A DNA stretch of 19,894 nucleotides. Source: Candidatus Melainabacteria bacterium (GTDB lineage: Bacteria > Cyanobacteriota > Vampirovibrionia > Vampirovibrionales > JAJTHC01). The notes under the pieces are model-generated. The model ran no database searches. It worked only from the letters and a program-made list of their open reading frames with translations, and was not told the origin of the DNA. Shown here piece after piece: positions 7,478 through 13,966 of the stretch. How positions within the stretch are numbered: position 1 is the first letter of the stretch; every line of letters starts with the position of its first letter. The stretch spans positions 1-19,894 of the forward strand of contig JAPLIO010000170.1 of assembly GCA_026389055.1 (NCBI GenBank), in the 5' to 3' direction. Position numbers and translations under genes: made by a program.

Positions 7478-8449
7478 TTAGTCTTCGCCGACCAATACAG
7501 CATCTTCAGGGTTAGGCTTCAAATTCAAAGAAAAAGCCTGCAACCGTTCAATCACTTCATCAGACGATTTTTTACCGAAGTTTTTAATGTTCAGTAAATC
7601 CGCTTCAGATTTCATTAACAGTTCCCCAATAGAATGAATATTGGCACGTTTCAAGCAATTAAACGCTCTGACTGAAAGCTCTAAATCCTCAATAGTGATA
7701 TTGGGAACGGGAGATTCTTCAATCGGCTTTTCATGCACGGGTTGAGCCACTAACGTTGGAATACCTGAAAGGGCAGCAATCGGCATAAAATGTTCAATCA
7801 ACAAATTAGCAGATTGAGACAGTGCTGAAGATACATCAACACTACCATTCGACCAAATCTCTAGCACCAAGCTATCATAATCTGTTCTTTGACCCACACG
7901 GGTGTTATCCACAGAATACGAAACCCGACGAATAGGCATAAACGCTGCATCAAGCGGTAACGTATCTACACTTCTACCCACCGCATGGTGGTTAGCAGGT
8001 ACATAACCCTTACCAGATTCAGCCGTTAATTCCATCGTAATGCTAGCGTTTTCGCCTAACGTGCAAATAGGCCAACTTGGGTTGACTACTTTTAAACCAG
8101 CAGGCACTTCTAAGTCGCCTGCGGTAACCACGCCAGCTTGATTGGCTTGCAACCTTAAAACGTGTGGCGTAGAAGTTTCAGACTTCAACACAACACCTTT
8201 TAAATTCAAACAAATATCCAATACGTCTTCAGCAACACCATCAATAGAAGTAAATTCATGAGAAATGCCTTCTATACGAACGGTTGTAATGGCCGTACCA
8301 GGAATGCTAGACAATAATACTCTGCGAAAAGCGTTGCCTAACGTTGTACCGAAACCACGTTCTAATGGTTCTACGACAAATTTGCCGTAAATAGACCCAT
8401 CATGGTCGGTTGTTGTAGTAATACATTTAATGGCTAGTTGATGTTCCAT
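7478..8449 (-). CDS. rpoA: DNA-directed RNA polymerase subunit alpha
   Basis: The alpha subunit dimerises to start polymerase assembly, and its C-terminal domain contacts upstream DNA and activators. The N-terminal domain shows FVVEPLERGFGTTLGNAFRR (about residues 24-43), LLSSIPGTAIT and YDSLVLEIWSNGS. The C-terminal domain shows LELSVRAFNCLKRANIHSIG and FGKKSSDEVIERL, the helix-hairpin-helix that binds UP-element DNA. The 323 residues match the family. AGGAGG lies 15 bases before the ATG, which is rather far. A 100-base gap to rpsD contains a possible TTGCC/GGCAA hairpin. Confidence 0.98.
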   Translation of the reverse strand: MEHQLAIKCITTTTDHDGSIYGKFVVEPLERGFGTTLGNAFRRVLLSSIPGTAITTVRIEGISHEFTSIDGVAEDVLDICLNLKGVVLKSETSTPHVLRLQANQAGVVTAGDLEVPAGLKVVNPSWPICTLGENASITMELTAESGKGYVPANHHAVGRSVDTLPLDAAFMPIRRVSYSVDNTRVGQRTDYDSLVLEIWSNGSVDVSSALSQSANLLIEHFMPIAALSGIPTLVAQPVHEKPIEESPVPNITIEDLELSVRAFNCLKRANIHSIGELLMKSEADLLNIKNFGKKSSDEVIERLQAFSLNLKPNPEDAVLVGED

Positions 8450-8549
8450 CGTTTAAGCCACGAGCCTCCTAAACGGTGAATAATGATACGAAATTGAAAA
8501 AGTAGGCATTGCCGCTTCCGAAGAAGGCAACAAAACCAGTATTCCCGCC

Positions 8550-9161
8550 TTAACGAGAATAGTATTCAATGATGAGCTGTTCACGAGTAGACGCATCCAT
8601 TTCTTCACGTTGGGGAAATCTATCCAACCGAACGGATAACGTTTCTTTGCTTACAGTCAACCAAGAACTATCGATAGCATTACCCACGTTCACTTCAAGC
8701 AATTGGCTTAAAAATGGACGGCTTTGCTCACGAACAGTTACAATATCACCTTCCCGCAATAATATGGACGCCACTGTTACACGCTGACCATTGACAACCA
8801 CATGCCCATGAGCACACAATTGACGAGCCTGACGACGCGTAGCAGCAAAGCCTGCACGGAATAACAAATTATCTAACCGACGTTCCAACGTTTGTAGCAA
8901 GATAGTACCAGTGTTTCCCTTTTTGCGGGAAGCCAACTCATAATACCGACGCAACTGTTGTTCACGCAAGCCATAACGCAATTTCAAGCGTTGTTTTTCT
9001 TTTAACTGTTGACCATATTCAGAAACTTTTTTTCTAGCAGCACCATGCTGACCAGAAGGATTAGGGCGACGCTTTAATAACGCATCAATTTTAGGCGTTT
9101 CAGCCAAGTTGACCCCTAAGTTTCTCGAAATTTTTCCAACAGGACCCGTATAACGTCCCAC
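8550..9161 (-). CDS. rpsD: 30S ribosomal protein S4, GTG start
   Basis: S4 nucleates assembly of the small subunit body and, in E. coli, represses its own operon. Diagnostic parts are the N-terminal GRYTGPVGKISRNLGV, PNPSGQHGAARKK, YGLREQQLRRYY, the S4 RNA-binding domain RRLDNLLFRAGFAATRRQAR and HVVVNGQRV, and the C-terminal QLIIEYYSR. The start is the GTG at 9161, preceded by AAGGAG with 9 bases spacing, which gives the normal N-terminus. Extending the frame to 9224 would add 21 unrelated residues overlapping rpsK. The protein has 203 residues and lacks the four zinc-binding cysteines of the C+ type. Cyanobacterial operons usually lack rpsD here, whereas proteobacteria and clostridia have it. 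Confidence 0.96.
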   Translation of the reverse strand: MGRYTGPVGKISRNLGVNLAETPKIDALLKRRPNPSGQHGAARKKVSEYGQQLKEKQRLKLRYGLREQQLRRYYELASRKKGNTGTILLQTLERRLDNLLFRAGFAATRRQARQLCAHGHVVVNGQRVTVASILLREGDIVTVREQSRPFLSQLLEVNVGNAIDSSWLTVSKETLSVRLDRFPQREEMDASTREQLIIEYYSR

Positions 9162-9193
9162 GATAGTAAACTCCTTATTTTGTAACCTTCTTC

Positions 9194-9583
9194 TTAAACA
9201 CGACGACGTTTTGGCGGACGACACCCATTATGAGGGATTGGCGTAACATCTTTAATCAAAGTGATTTCTAAGCCTGTTACCTGCAAAGCACGAATAGCCG
9301 TTTCACGACCACCACCGGGCCCGCTAACATAAACTTTCGCCGTTTTCATGCCATGTTCCATGGATTTTTTGGCCACTGTTTCAGCTGCACTTTGGGCTGC
9401 GAAGGGCGTACCCTTACGAACACCTTTAAAGCCTGCTGCACCAGCACTAGACCAAGCAACCACGTTACCTTGGGCATCCGTTGAAGTTACAAGAGTATTG
9501 TTAAATGTTGATTGAATGAAGACCATTCCTGTGCCAACATTCTTTTTCTCTTTGCGTTTGGTTTTAACCGCTTTTGCCATCAT
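9194..9583 (-). CDS. rpsK: 30S ribosomal protein S11
   Basis: S11 forms part of the 30S platform near the E-site mRNA. Blocks seen are VFIQSTFNNTLVTSTDAQGN, AWSSAGAAGFKGVRKGTPFA, VSGPGGGRETAIRAL and the C-terminal DVTPIPHNGCRPPKRRRV. It has 129 residues including a double-Met start (ATG at 9583 and 9580). AAGGTGG lies about 10 bases upstream. It is 32 bases ahead of the rpsD start and 19 bases after the rpsM stop, so co-transcription and tight coupling are clear. Confidence 0.97.
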   Translation of the reverse strand: MMAKAVKTKRKEKKNVGTGMVFIQSTFNNTLVTSTDAQGNVVAWSSAGAAGFKGVRKGTPFAAQSAAETVAKKSMEHGMKTAKVYVSGPGGGRETAIRALQVTGLEITLIKDVTPIPHNGCRPPKRRRV

Positions 9584-9602
9584 TGGACTTATTCCACCTT
9601 AC

Positions 9603-9974
9603 TTACTTTTTCTTACCTTTGATGGGAGACGCTTTTCTGCCACGACGGGTACGGCCATTTGTCTTGGTACGTTGACCACGACAAGGCAAACCACGACGAT
9701 GACGCATACCACGGTAACAGCCAATTTCCATTAATCGCTTAATGTTCAAGGCTTCCGTACGACGCAAGTCTCCTTCAATTTGGTAATGGGACTCAATGTC
9801 TTCACGCAATTTAGCGACTTCTTCTTCAAGTAAGTCCTTCACGCGTTTATCGGGGTCAATACCCGTGCGTGCCAAAATCACTTTTGACAAGCTGAGACCA
9901 ATGCCGTAAATGTAAGGCAGGGCAAACAACAACTTTTTATCTTTCGGCAGATCAATACCGACAATACGAGCCAT
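9603..9974 (-). CDS. rpsM: 30S ribosomal protein S13
   Basis: S13 lies in the 30S head and contacts the P-site tRNA and the 50S subunit. The sequence starts MARIVGIDLPKDKKLLFALP and continues with YIYGIGLSLSKVIL, YRGMRHRRGLPCRGQRTKTN and TRRGRKASPIKGKKK. The ATG at 9974 gives the canonical N-terminus. An ATG at 9995 in frame would add seven residues and has a poorly spaced ribosome site, so it is rejected. This is the first gene of the operon here. rpmJ and infA, which usually precede it, are not found in the 290 bases upstream. Confidence 0.97.
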   Translation of the reverse strand: MARIVGIDLPKDKKLLFALPYIYGIGLSLSKVILARTGIDPDKRVKDLLEEEVAKLREDIESHYQIEGDLRRTEALNIKRLMEIGCYRGMRHRRGLPCRGQRTKTNGRTRRGRKASPIKGKKK

Positions 9975-10084
9975 TTTATGGAGTGTCTCCTGCATATCCT
10001 TTTCGTTTACTGAAAATTAAGGCGTTTCAAGCACAAGCCTGAAGACCATCAAGCACTCTAACGAAGACGAGTGAATGACAAACA

Positions 10085-10124
10085 GCCTTATTACTTATGA
10101 TTATAAATAATAAGGCTCATTATA
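10085..10124 (-). promoter_or_regulatory. Putative promoter/palindrome upstream of rpsM
   Basis: GCCTTATTA (10085-10093) and TAATAAGGC (10108-10116) form a 9-bp perfect inverted repeat. On the minus strand two perfect TATAAT boxes lie at 10105-10100 and 10124-10119. No matching -35 is visible at 16-18 bases from either. The likely transcript leader (down to 9975) is about 100-120 bases and includes a small CACTC/GAGTG hairpin (10054-10073). A plausible site for the ribosomal operon promoter, but unproven. Confidence 0.35.
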
Positions 10125-10264
10125 AGGTACGAAAAACACGAGGGGAATGCAAGGCTTTTTTTAATGCCGTTTTTTCTTGGCACAACTTTTTATTCATCCT
10201 GCTTAATATAGGTACAAGACCACCCTTTCCCAAACACCTTAATGATAGACCTTTTTACCCATCC

Positions 10265-10531
10265 ATGAACGCCACTTTACTGACCGAAACCTACAACGCC
10301 CATAAGGTATTACAGCTAAGAAACCGCCTAATGCTTTCCGAATTAGAACGTCGGTTATTTGAGCAGAGTTTGTTTTATGTGAAGAAAACGCTGGTTGAGG
10401 AGTTTGGCTTGAGGTTTGCTACCTGTTTTGAACAACAGCACCCGAAAGCCTTTTATAAATTGGTAAAAACGACGCAAACCAAACTAACGTGGCGTCCACC
10501 CCCGTTTGAATTGCACATTGTTTCAAGTTAA
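10265..10531 (+). CDS. Hypothetical small protein, 88 residues
   Basis: I do not recognise this product. From the ATG at 10265 it reads as a mostly helical, basic protein: a Leu-, Glu- and Arg-rich segment (LQLRNRLMLSELERRLFEQS), then FYVKKTLVEEFGLRF and a C-terminal KLVKTTQTKLTWRPPP. The frame is open upstream to 10097, but those codons lack a protein-like composition and overlap the rpsM promoter region, so I use the internal ATG. No good Shine-Dalgarno sequence precedes it. It is divergent from the ribosomal operon and ends 8 bases before repeat C. It may be real, but no function can be given. Confidence 0.45.
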   Translation: MNATLLTETYNAHKVLQLRNRLMLSELERRLFEQSLFYVKKTLVEEFGLRFATCFEQQHPKAFYKLVKTTQTKLTWRPPPFELHIVSS

Positions 10532-10538
10532 ATGATTG

Positions 10539-10663
10539 ATACCAATTCAAAGATTAAAAGTCGTCGTCATTTCGAGCTTGTCGAGAAATCCCCCTAGACG
10601 GTAAGGAGATTCCTCGGCTACGCTCGGAATGACAAGGCACGCTATTTAACTTTGAATTGTTAG
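10539..10663. repeat. Palindromic repeat C (REP-like core with terminal inverted repeats)
   Basis: CAATTCAAAG at 10543-10552 is perfectly inverted at 10650-10659, within longer imperfect ends that begin ATACCAATTCAAAG. The core 10566-10633 is a long imperfect palindrome. It starts GTCATTTCGAGC and ends GCTCGGAATGAC, with GAAATC opposite GATTCC. The core type GTCATTCCGAG...CTCGGAATGAC is, from memory, a dispersed repeat in many bacterial genomes. The left end (ATACCAATTCAAA) and the right end (GCTATT followed by TTTGAA) resemble those of repeat A. The rest of the gap to ahcY holds a putative promoter. Confidence 0.75.
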
Positions 10664-10715
10664 AACAACAGAAAAGCAACCTTGTGAATAGGCAATTAGT
10701 TTAGTGCTACTTTTT

Positions 10716-10724
10716 TGGTAAAAT
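10716..10724 (+). promoter_or_regulatory. Putative extended -10 promoter for ahcY
   Basis: TGGTAAAAT is an extended -10 (TG-n-TAAAAT) 60 bases before the ahcY start. The -35 position (10696-10701, TTAGTT) is a poor match. Transcription would start near 10731, just beyond repeat C, giving a leader of about 53 bases. No SAH-riboswitch-like structure is recognised in it. Confidence 0.35.
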
Positions 10725-10783
10725 AATAAACATTAAACTGTCCATAAAATTTCGACCCTTATTTTAGAAAGTGCCCACGCCCG

Positions 10784-12064
10784 ATGCAAACCGTTCAAAC
10801 CTTACCTAAACACGAAGTGAAAGATTTAACCTTAGCCACCCAAGGCTTCAATCAAATCAACTGGGCATTACAAGATATGCCCGTATTAGCGAGCATTCGC
10901 AACCGCTTTAAAGTAGAACAACCCTTCAAAGGGCTACGCATTTCCGCTTGCGGACACCTAACCAAAGAACTAGCCGCCCTAGCCATTACCATGCAAGCCG
11001 GCGGAGCAGATGCCGTTGTCATCGCTTCCAACCCGCTTTCAACGCAAGATGATGTAGCCGCTTCACTGGTTGCCCACTACGGTATTTCAACCTTCGGGTT
11101 CGCTGGTGAAACGGTTGATACCTTTAAACATCACGTTGAAATTGCCCTCAACCATAACCCCAACGTGATTATGGATGATGGCGGAGATTTAGTAGCCGCT
11201 GTGCTTCAACAAAAACCTGAACTAGGCAAAACCTTAATGGGTAGTACCGAAGAAACCACCGCAGGCATTACCCGCCTCAAATCGTTAGATAAACAAGGCT
11301 TATTACCTTGGCCCGCTATTGGCGTGAATGAATCTAAAACCAAGCATTTGTTTGATAACCGCTACGGTACAGGGCAAAGCACGCTAGACGGTATTTTCCG
11401 TGCGTGCAACATTCTATTAAGCGGTAAAACCGTCGTCGTTGTTGGCTATGGCTGGTGTGGAAGGGGTGTTGCCCTTCGTGCTAGAGGCATGGGTGCTAAC
11501 GTGATTGTGTGTGAAGTAGACCACATGAAAGCCCTAGAAGCCGTCATGGAAGGCTACAGAGTAATGACGATTGCTGAAGCTGCTCCGCTGGGGGATGTAT
11601 TTATTACTATCACCAGCAACAAACACGCCATTGATGCCCAACACTTTCCGTTGATGAAAGACCAAGCTATTTTGTGCAACGCTGGGCATTTTAACTGGGA
11701 ATACAACCATGATGCGTTGGTGGAACAATCTGTTGCCGTTACAGAGCCACGTCGGTTTGTGCAGGCGTGCAAACAGGCGGATGGTAGAATGCTTTATAGC
11801 TTGTGCGAAGGACGTTTGGTCAACCTCATTGCGGCGGAAGGGCATCCTTCCAGCGTGATGGATATGAGTTTTTCAAATCAAGCCTTGGGTGTGGAATATT
11901 TGGTTCAGAATTATGGCAAATTACCCAACAATATGTTGACGTTGCCGTATGAATTGGATTATAAAATTGCTCAGCTAAAATTGGAAGGCTTGGGCATTGG
12001 GATTGATGCTATGACCCCCGCCATGGAAGCCTACATGGCTAGCTGGAGCGAAGGGACTCAGTAA
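10784..12064 (+). CDS. ahcY: Adenosylhomocysteinase (short, GYGWCGRG type)
   Basis: The enzyme splits S-adenosylhomocysteine to homocysteine and adenosine in the methyl cycle, using bound NAD. Visible elements are NPLSTQDDVAASL (83-95), the active-site region with D131 in VIMDDGGDL and E156 in GSTEETTAG, then K185/K187 and D191 in the NESKTKHLFDN segment. The NAD-binding loop GYGWCGRG lies at 221-228 and CNAGHFNWE near residue 305. The 426-residue length without the C-terminal Lys-Tyr tail and the WC in the glycine loop mark the archaeal/Thermotoga/cyanobacterial branch and not the E. coli-absent, eukaryote-like GYGDVGKG branch. The start context is weak (AGAAAG about 16 bases upstream). gatC follows after 35 bases on the same strand. 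Confidence 0.95.
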   Translation: MQTVQTLPKHEVKDLTLATQGFNQINWALQDMPVLASIRNRFKVEQPFKGLRISACGHLTKELAALAITMQAGGADAVVIASNPLSTQDDVAASLVAHYGISTFGFAGETVDTFKHHVEIALNHNPNVIMDDGGDLVAAVLQQKPELGKTLMGSTEETTAGITRLKSLDKQGLLPWPAIGVNESKTKHLFDNRYGTGQSTLDGIFRACNILLSGKTVVVVGYGWCGRGVALRARGMGANVIVCEVDHMKALEAVMEGYRVMTIAEAAPLGDVFITITSNKHAIDAQHFPLMKDQAILCNAGHFNWEYNHDALVEQSVAVTEPRRFVQACKQADGRMLYSLCEGRLVNLIAAEGHPSSVMDMSFSNQALGVEYLVQNYGKLPNNMLTLPYELDYKIAQLKLEGLGIGIDAMTPAMEAYMASWSEGTQ

Positions 12065-12099
12065 ATAAGTATTGATTAAACGATAAGGAATCAAACCAA

Positions 12100-12438
12100 A
12101 TGACCACACAAACCACCCCGACTATTACCGAAGAAATGGTGAAGAAAATCGCCGTTTTAAGCAGTTTAGAACTAACCGAAACCGAAGTAACCCACGCCCA
12201 ACAAAACCTAACCAAAATCTTAGGCTTTATGGACCAACTCAACCAACTACCCCTTGAACCTTACATGGCAAACACCCCCGAAGGGCAAGTAGCCAGCCCC
12301 GTTGTACCCACCGTACAAGCCACAGGCACCCAAGCCTTCAGAGCTGACGTGCCAAACCAGCCACTCACTCGTGAAGCCTTGCTAAGCAACGCCCCTGAAC
12401 AAGAAGACGGTGCTTTTGTCGTTCCCAACATCCTCTAA
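12100..12438 (+). CDS. gatC: Asp-tRNA(Asn)/Glu-tRNA(Gln) amidotransferase subunit C
   Basis: GatC is the small subunit of GatCAB, which converts Glu-tRNA(Gln) and Asp-tRNA(Asn) to the amide forms, and it wraps around the GatA-GatB interface. The N-terminal helices ITEEMVKKIAVLSSLELTET and LTKILGFMDQLNQLPLEP are typical. So is the C-terminal signature FRADVPNQPLTREALLSNAP followed by EDGAFVVPNIL. The 112 residues are a little longer than usual because of a middle linker (residues 57-80). The ribosome site is AAGGA about 16 bases upstream. gatA and gatB are not in the window. pdxJ starts 25 bases downstream. Confidence 0.93.
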   Translation: MTTQTTPTITEEMVKKIAVLSSLELTETEVTHAQQNLTKILGFMDQLNQLPLEPYMANTPEGQVASPVVPTVQATGTQAFRADVPNQPLTREALLSNAPEQEDGAFVVPNIL

Positions 12439-12463
12439 AAAAACAGACGGAGCCACGCACATC

Positions 12464-13216
12464 ATGCCAACAACCACCGAACCCACCCCTCGTCGGATTT
12501 TGTTAGGGGTTAATATAGACCACGTTGCCACCATTCGTAATGCCAGAGGTGTCCACTACCCAGACCCTCTACTAGCTGCTGATATTGCCGAAGCCTTCGG
12601 GGCAGATGGCATTACCGCCCATCTTCGGGAAGACCGCAGGCACATTCGCGATAGCGATATTCGGGAATTGCGTCGGCGGGTAAAAACACGGCTCAATTTG
12701 GAAATGGCAAACACCCCTGAAATGGTGCAAACCGCCTTGATGGTTCGCCCAGATATGGTAACGCTGGTGCCTGAACGCAGGCAAGAAGTAACCACCGAAG
12801 GCGGGCTGAATGTCATTGCAAACCGCCAAGCCTTAGCCGAAACTATCAAACGCCTAGCGGATGTTGGTGTGCCTGTTAGCCTATTTGTTGACCCTGACAC
12901 GGCTCAAATTGAAGCTTCTGCGGAGATTGGTTCACCTTACATTGAGTTGCACACGGGGCAGTACTGCGAAGTGTTTGAAGAAACGGGTAGCCCCGAAGCT
13001 GAATTAGCGGTATTATTTGCTGCTGCCGCACAAGCCAAGCTGCTAGGCATGGGCTTAAATGCTGGGCATGGCTTGCATTTTGGCAATGTTAGACCGATTT
13101 TGGCTTTACCCAATTTAATTGAACTCAATATTGGGCATAGTCTCATAGCCGAAGCCATTTTTATGGGCTTAGGCCCGGCTGTTGCGAAAATGAAAGCGAT
13201 TTTAGCAGGGCAGTAA
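12464..13216 (+). CDS. pdxJ: Pyridoxine 5'-phosphate synthase PdxJ
   Basis: PdxJ joins deoxyxylulose 5-phosphate and the PdxA product to make pyridoxine 5'-phosphate, the last ring-closing step of the DXP-dependent B6 route. It has the TIM-barrel signatures GVNIDHVATIRNARG (H20), TAHLREDRRHI (H53, R58), LNLEMA (E80) and GLNAGHGL (198-205, catalytic His). The ATG at 12464 is chosen. GGAG lies about 11 bases upstream, and the protein then has 250 residues, near the family norm. An in-frame ATG at 12410 would overlap gatC and add 18 non-homologous residues. The gene ends 14 bases from the convergent tpx. PdxJ presence argues against Firmicutes, which use PdxST. Confidence 0.96.
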   Translation: MPTTTEPTPRRILLGVNIDHVATIRNARGVHYPDPLLAADIAEAFGADGITAHLREDRRHIRDSDIRELRRRVKTRLNLEMANTPEMVQTALMVRPDMVTLVPERRQEVTTEGGLNVIANRQALAETIKRLADVGVPVSLFVDPDTAQIEASAEIGSPYIELHTGQYCEVFEETGSPEAELAVLFAAAAQAKLLGMGLNAGHGLHFGNVRPILALPNLIELNIGHSLIAEAIFMGLGPAVAKMKAILAGQ

Positions 13217-13230
13217 GGCAGATTTACTGT

Positions 13231-13725
13231 TTAACACTGCTCTAAAGCAGCCATAGCCGCTTCGTAGTTAGGTTCGTTGGTAACTTCAGGCACTACTTCA
13301 ACGTATTTTACTTGTTGATTGGCGTCAATAATAATGACGGCTCTGGTTAACAAGCGAAGGTTTGGCAACAACAAACCGTAGTTGTTTGCGAAGTTGGCTT
13401 CACGGTGGTCGCTTAAGGTTTGCATAGCGATATCTTCAGCACCACAGAAGCGTTTTTGTGCGAATGGTAAATCCATGGAAACGGTTACCATTTCAACAGG
13501 CATATTTTGCAATTTGCTGTAGAAGGTTTTGCTTTGAATGGCACAAACAGGCGTATCTAATGAAGGTACGACGTTTAATAAGAGGGTTTTACCTTTGAAG
13601 TTGGCAAGGGTAACGGCTTCTAAGCTACCGTTTAGCAATTCAAACTGAGGGGCAGCTTGGTTGGCTTGCACGGTGGTGCCTTGTAATTCAATCGGGTTGC
13701 CTTTGAAGGTTACAGTAGTAGTCAT
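13231..13725 (-). CDS. tpx: Thiol peroxidase Tpx (atypical 2-Cys peroxiredoxin)
   Basis: Tpx reduces hydrogen peroxide and lipid hydroperoxides with thioredoxin as donor. The peroxidatic cysteine is C61 in the motif PSLDTPVCAIQS with T58. The resolving cysteine is C94 in KRFCGAED, and the active-site arginine is R128. The N-terminal MTTTVTFKGNPIELQGT and PQFELLNGSL blocks are typical. The 164 residues match E. coli Tpx (168). GGAG lies 10 bases before the ATG. It is convergent with pdxJ and has its own upstream promoter-like sequence with a possible 5' hairpin. Confidence 0.96.
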   Translation of the reverse strand: MTTTVTFKGNPIELQGTTVQANQAAPQFELLNGSLEAVTLANFKGKTLLLNVVPSLDTPVCAIQSKTFYSKLQNMPVEMVTVSMDLPFAQKRFCGAEDIAMQTLSDHREANFANNYGLLLPNLRLLTRAVIIIDANQQVKYVEVVPEVTNEPNYEAAMAALEQC

Positions 13726-13748
13726 GGTATAGATGCTCCAGTAAATTG

Positions 13749-13796
13749 GGGGGAAGGGGAAACAAAAGCTAGAAACTTTATTCCCCCATTATACCA
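13749..13796 (-). promoter_or_regulatory. Putative tpx promoter with 5' hairpin
   Basis: On the minus strand TGGTATAAT (13796-13788) is a perfect extended -10. No good -35 is seen. Just downstream, GGGGGAA (13787-13781) can pair with TTCCCCC (13755-13749), so the predicted transcript would begin within or beside a 7-bp stem. This could protect the 5' end or affect translation. Confidence 0.45.
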
Positions 13797-13861
13797 TGGC
13801 TAACCGAGGCGGTTTAGGTTTCTCTAATGATTTTTTTACTTTTGCCCTCCCCTAATTGTAC

Positions 13862-13881
13862 CCATTTTGAAAAGGGTATAA
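13862..13881. repeat. Solo copy resembling the right end of repeat A
   Basis: CCATTTTGAAAAGGGTATAA here matches CCAATTTGAAAATGGTATAA at 3487-3506 at 18 of 20 positions, in the same orientation. No matching left end is seen within 150 bases. It lies about 85 bases upstream of the second prepilin start and includes TATAAA, which may also serve as a -10 element. Confidence 0.45.
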
Positions 13882-13890
13882 AGTTACAAT

Positions 13891-13952
13891 GATAGTTGCC
13901 GATAATGATAATAAATAGACAAAACAAGGAGTCTAAAAAGCCGATAGTTGCC
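13891..13952 (+). promoter_or_regulatory. Direct repeat GATAGTTGCC upstream of phase-variable prepilin
   Basis: GATAGTTGCC occurs at 13891-13900 and again at 13943-13952, 52 bases apart, just before the start codon of the second prepilin. The first is followed and the second preceded by GATA or GCCGATA variants. It could be a regulator site or a duplication scar. The function is unknown. Confidence 0.3.
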
Positions 13953-13966
13953 AGAAAGGTATGTTT

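Noticed and set aside
9162..9224. N-terminal extension of rpsD to 9224
   Set aside because: The extra residues are unlike S4 and overlap rpsK, and a GTG with AAGGAG at 9161 gives the standard start.
9996..10264. rpmJ (L36) or infA upstream of rpsM
   Set aside because: No minus-strand frame with the CxxC L36 pattern or an IF1-like sequence is present in this stretch.
10725..10783. SAH or SAM riboswitch ahead of ahcY
   Set aside because: The short AT-rich leader shows none of the conserved GC-rich helices of these riboswitches.
13211..13229. CAGTAA/TTACTG hairpin between pdxJ and tpx as terminator
   Set aside because: Only 6 bp with no T-run of note, so it is too weak to call.
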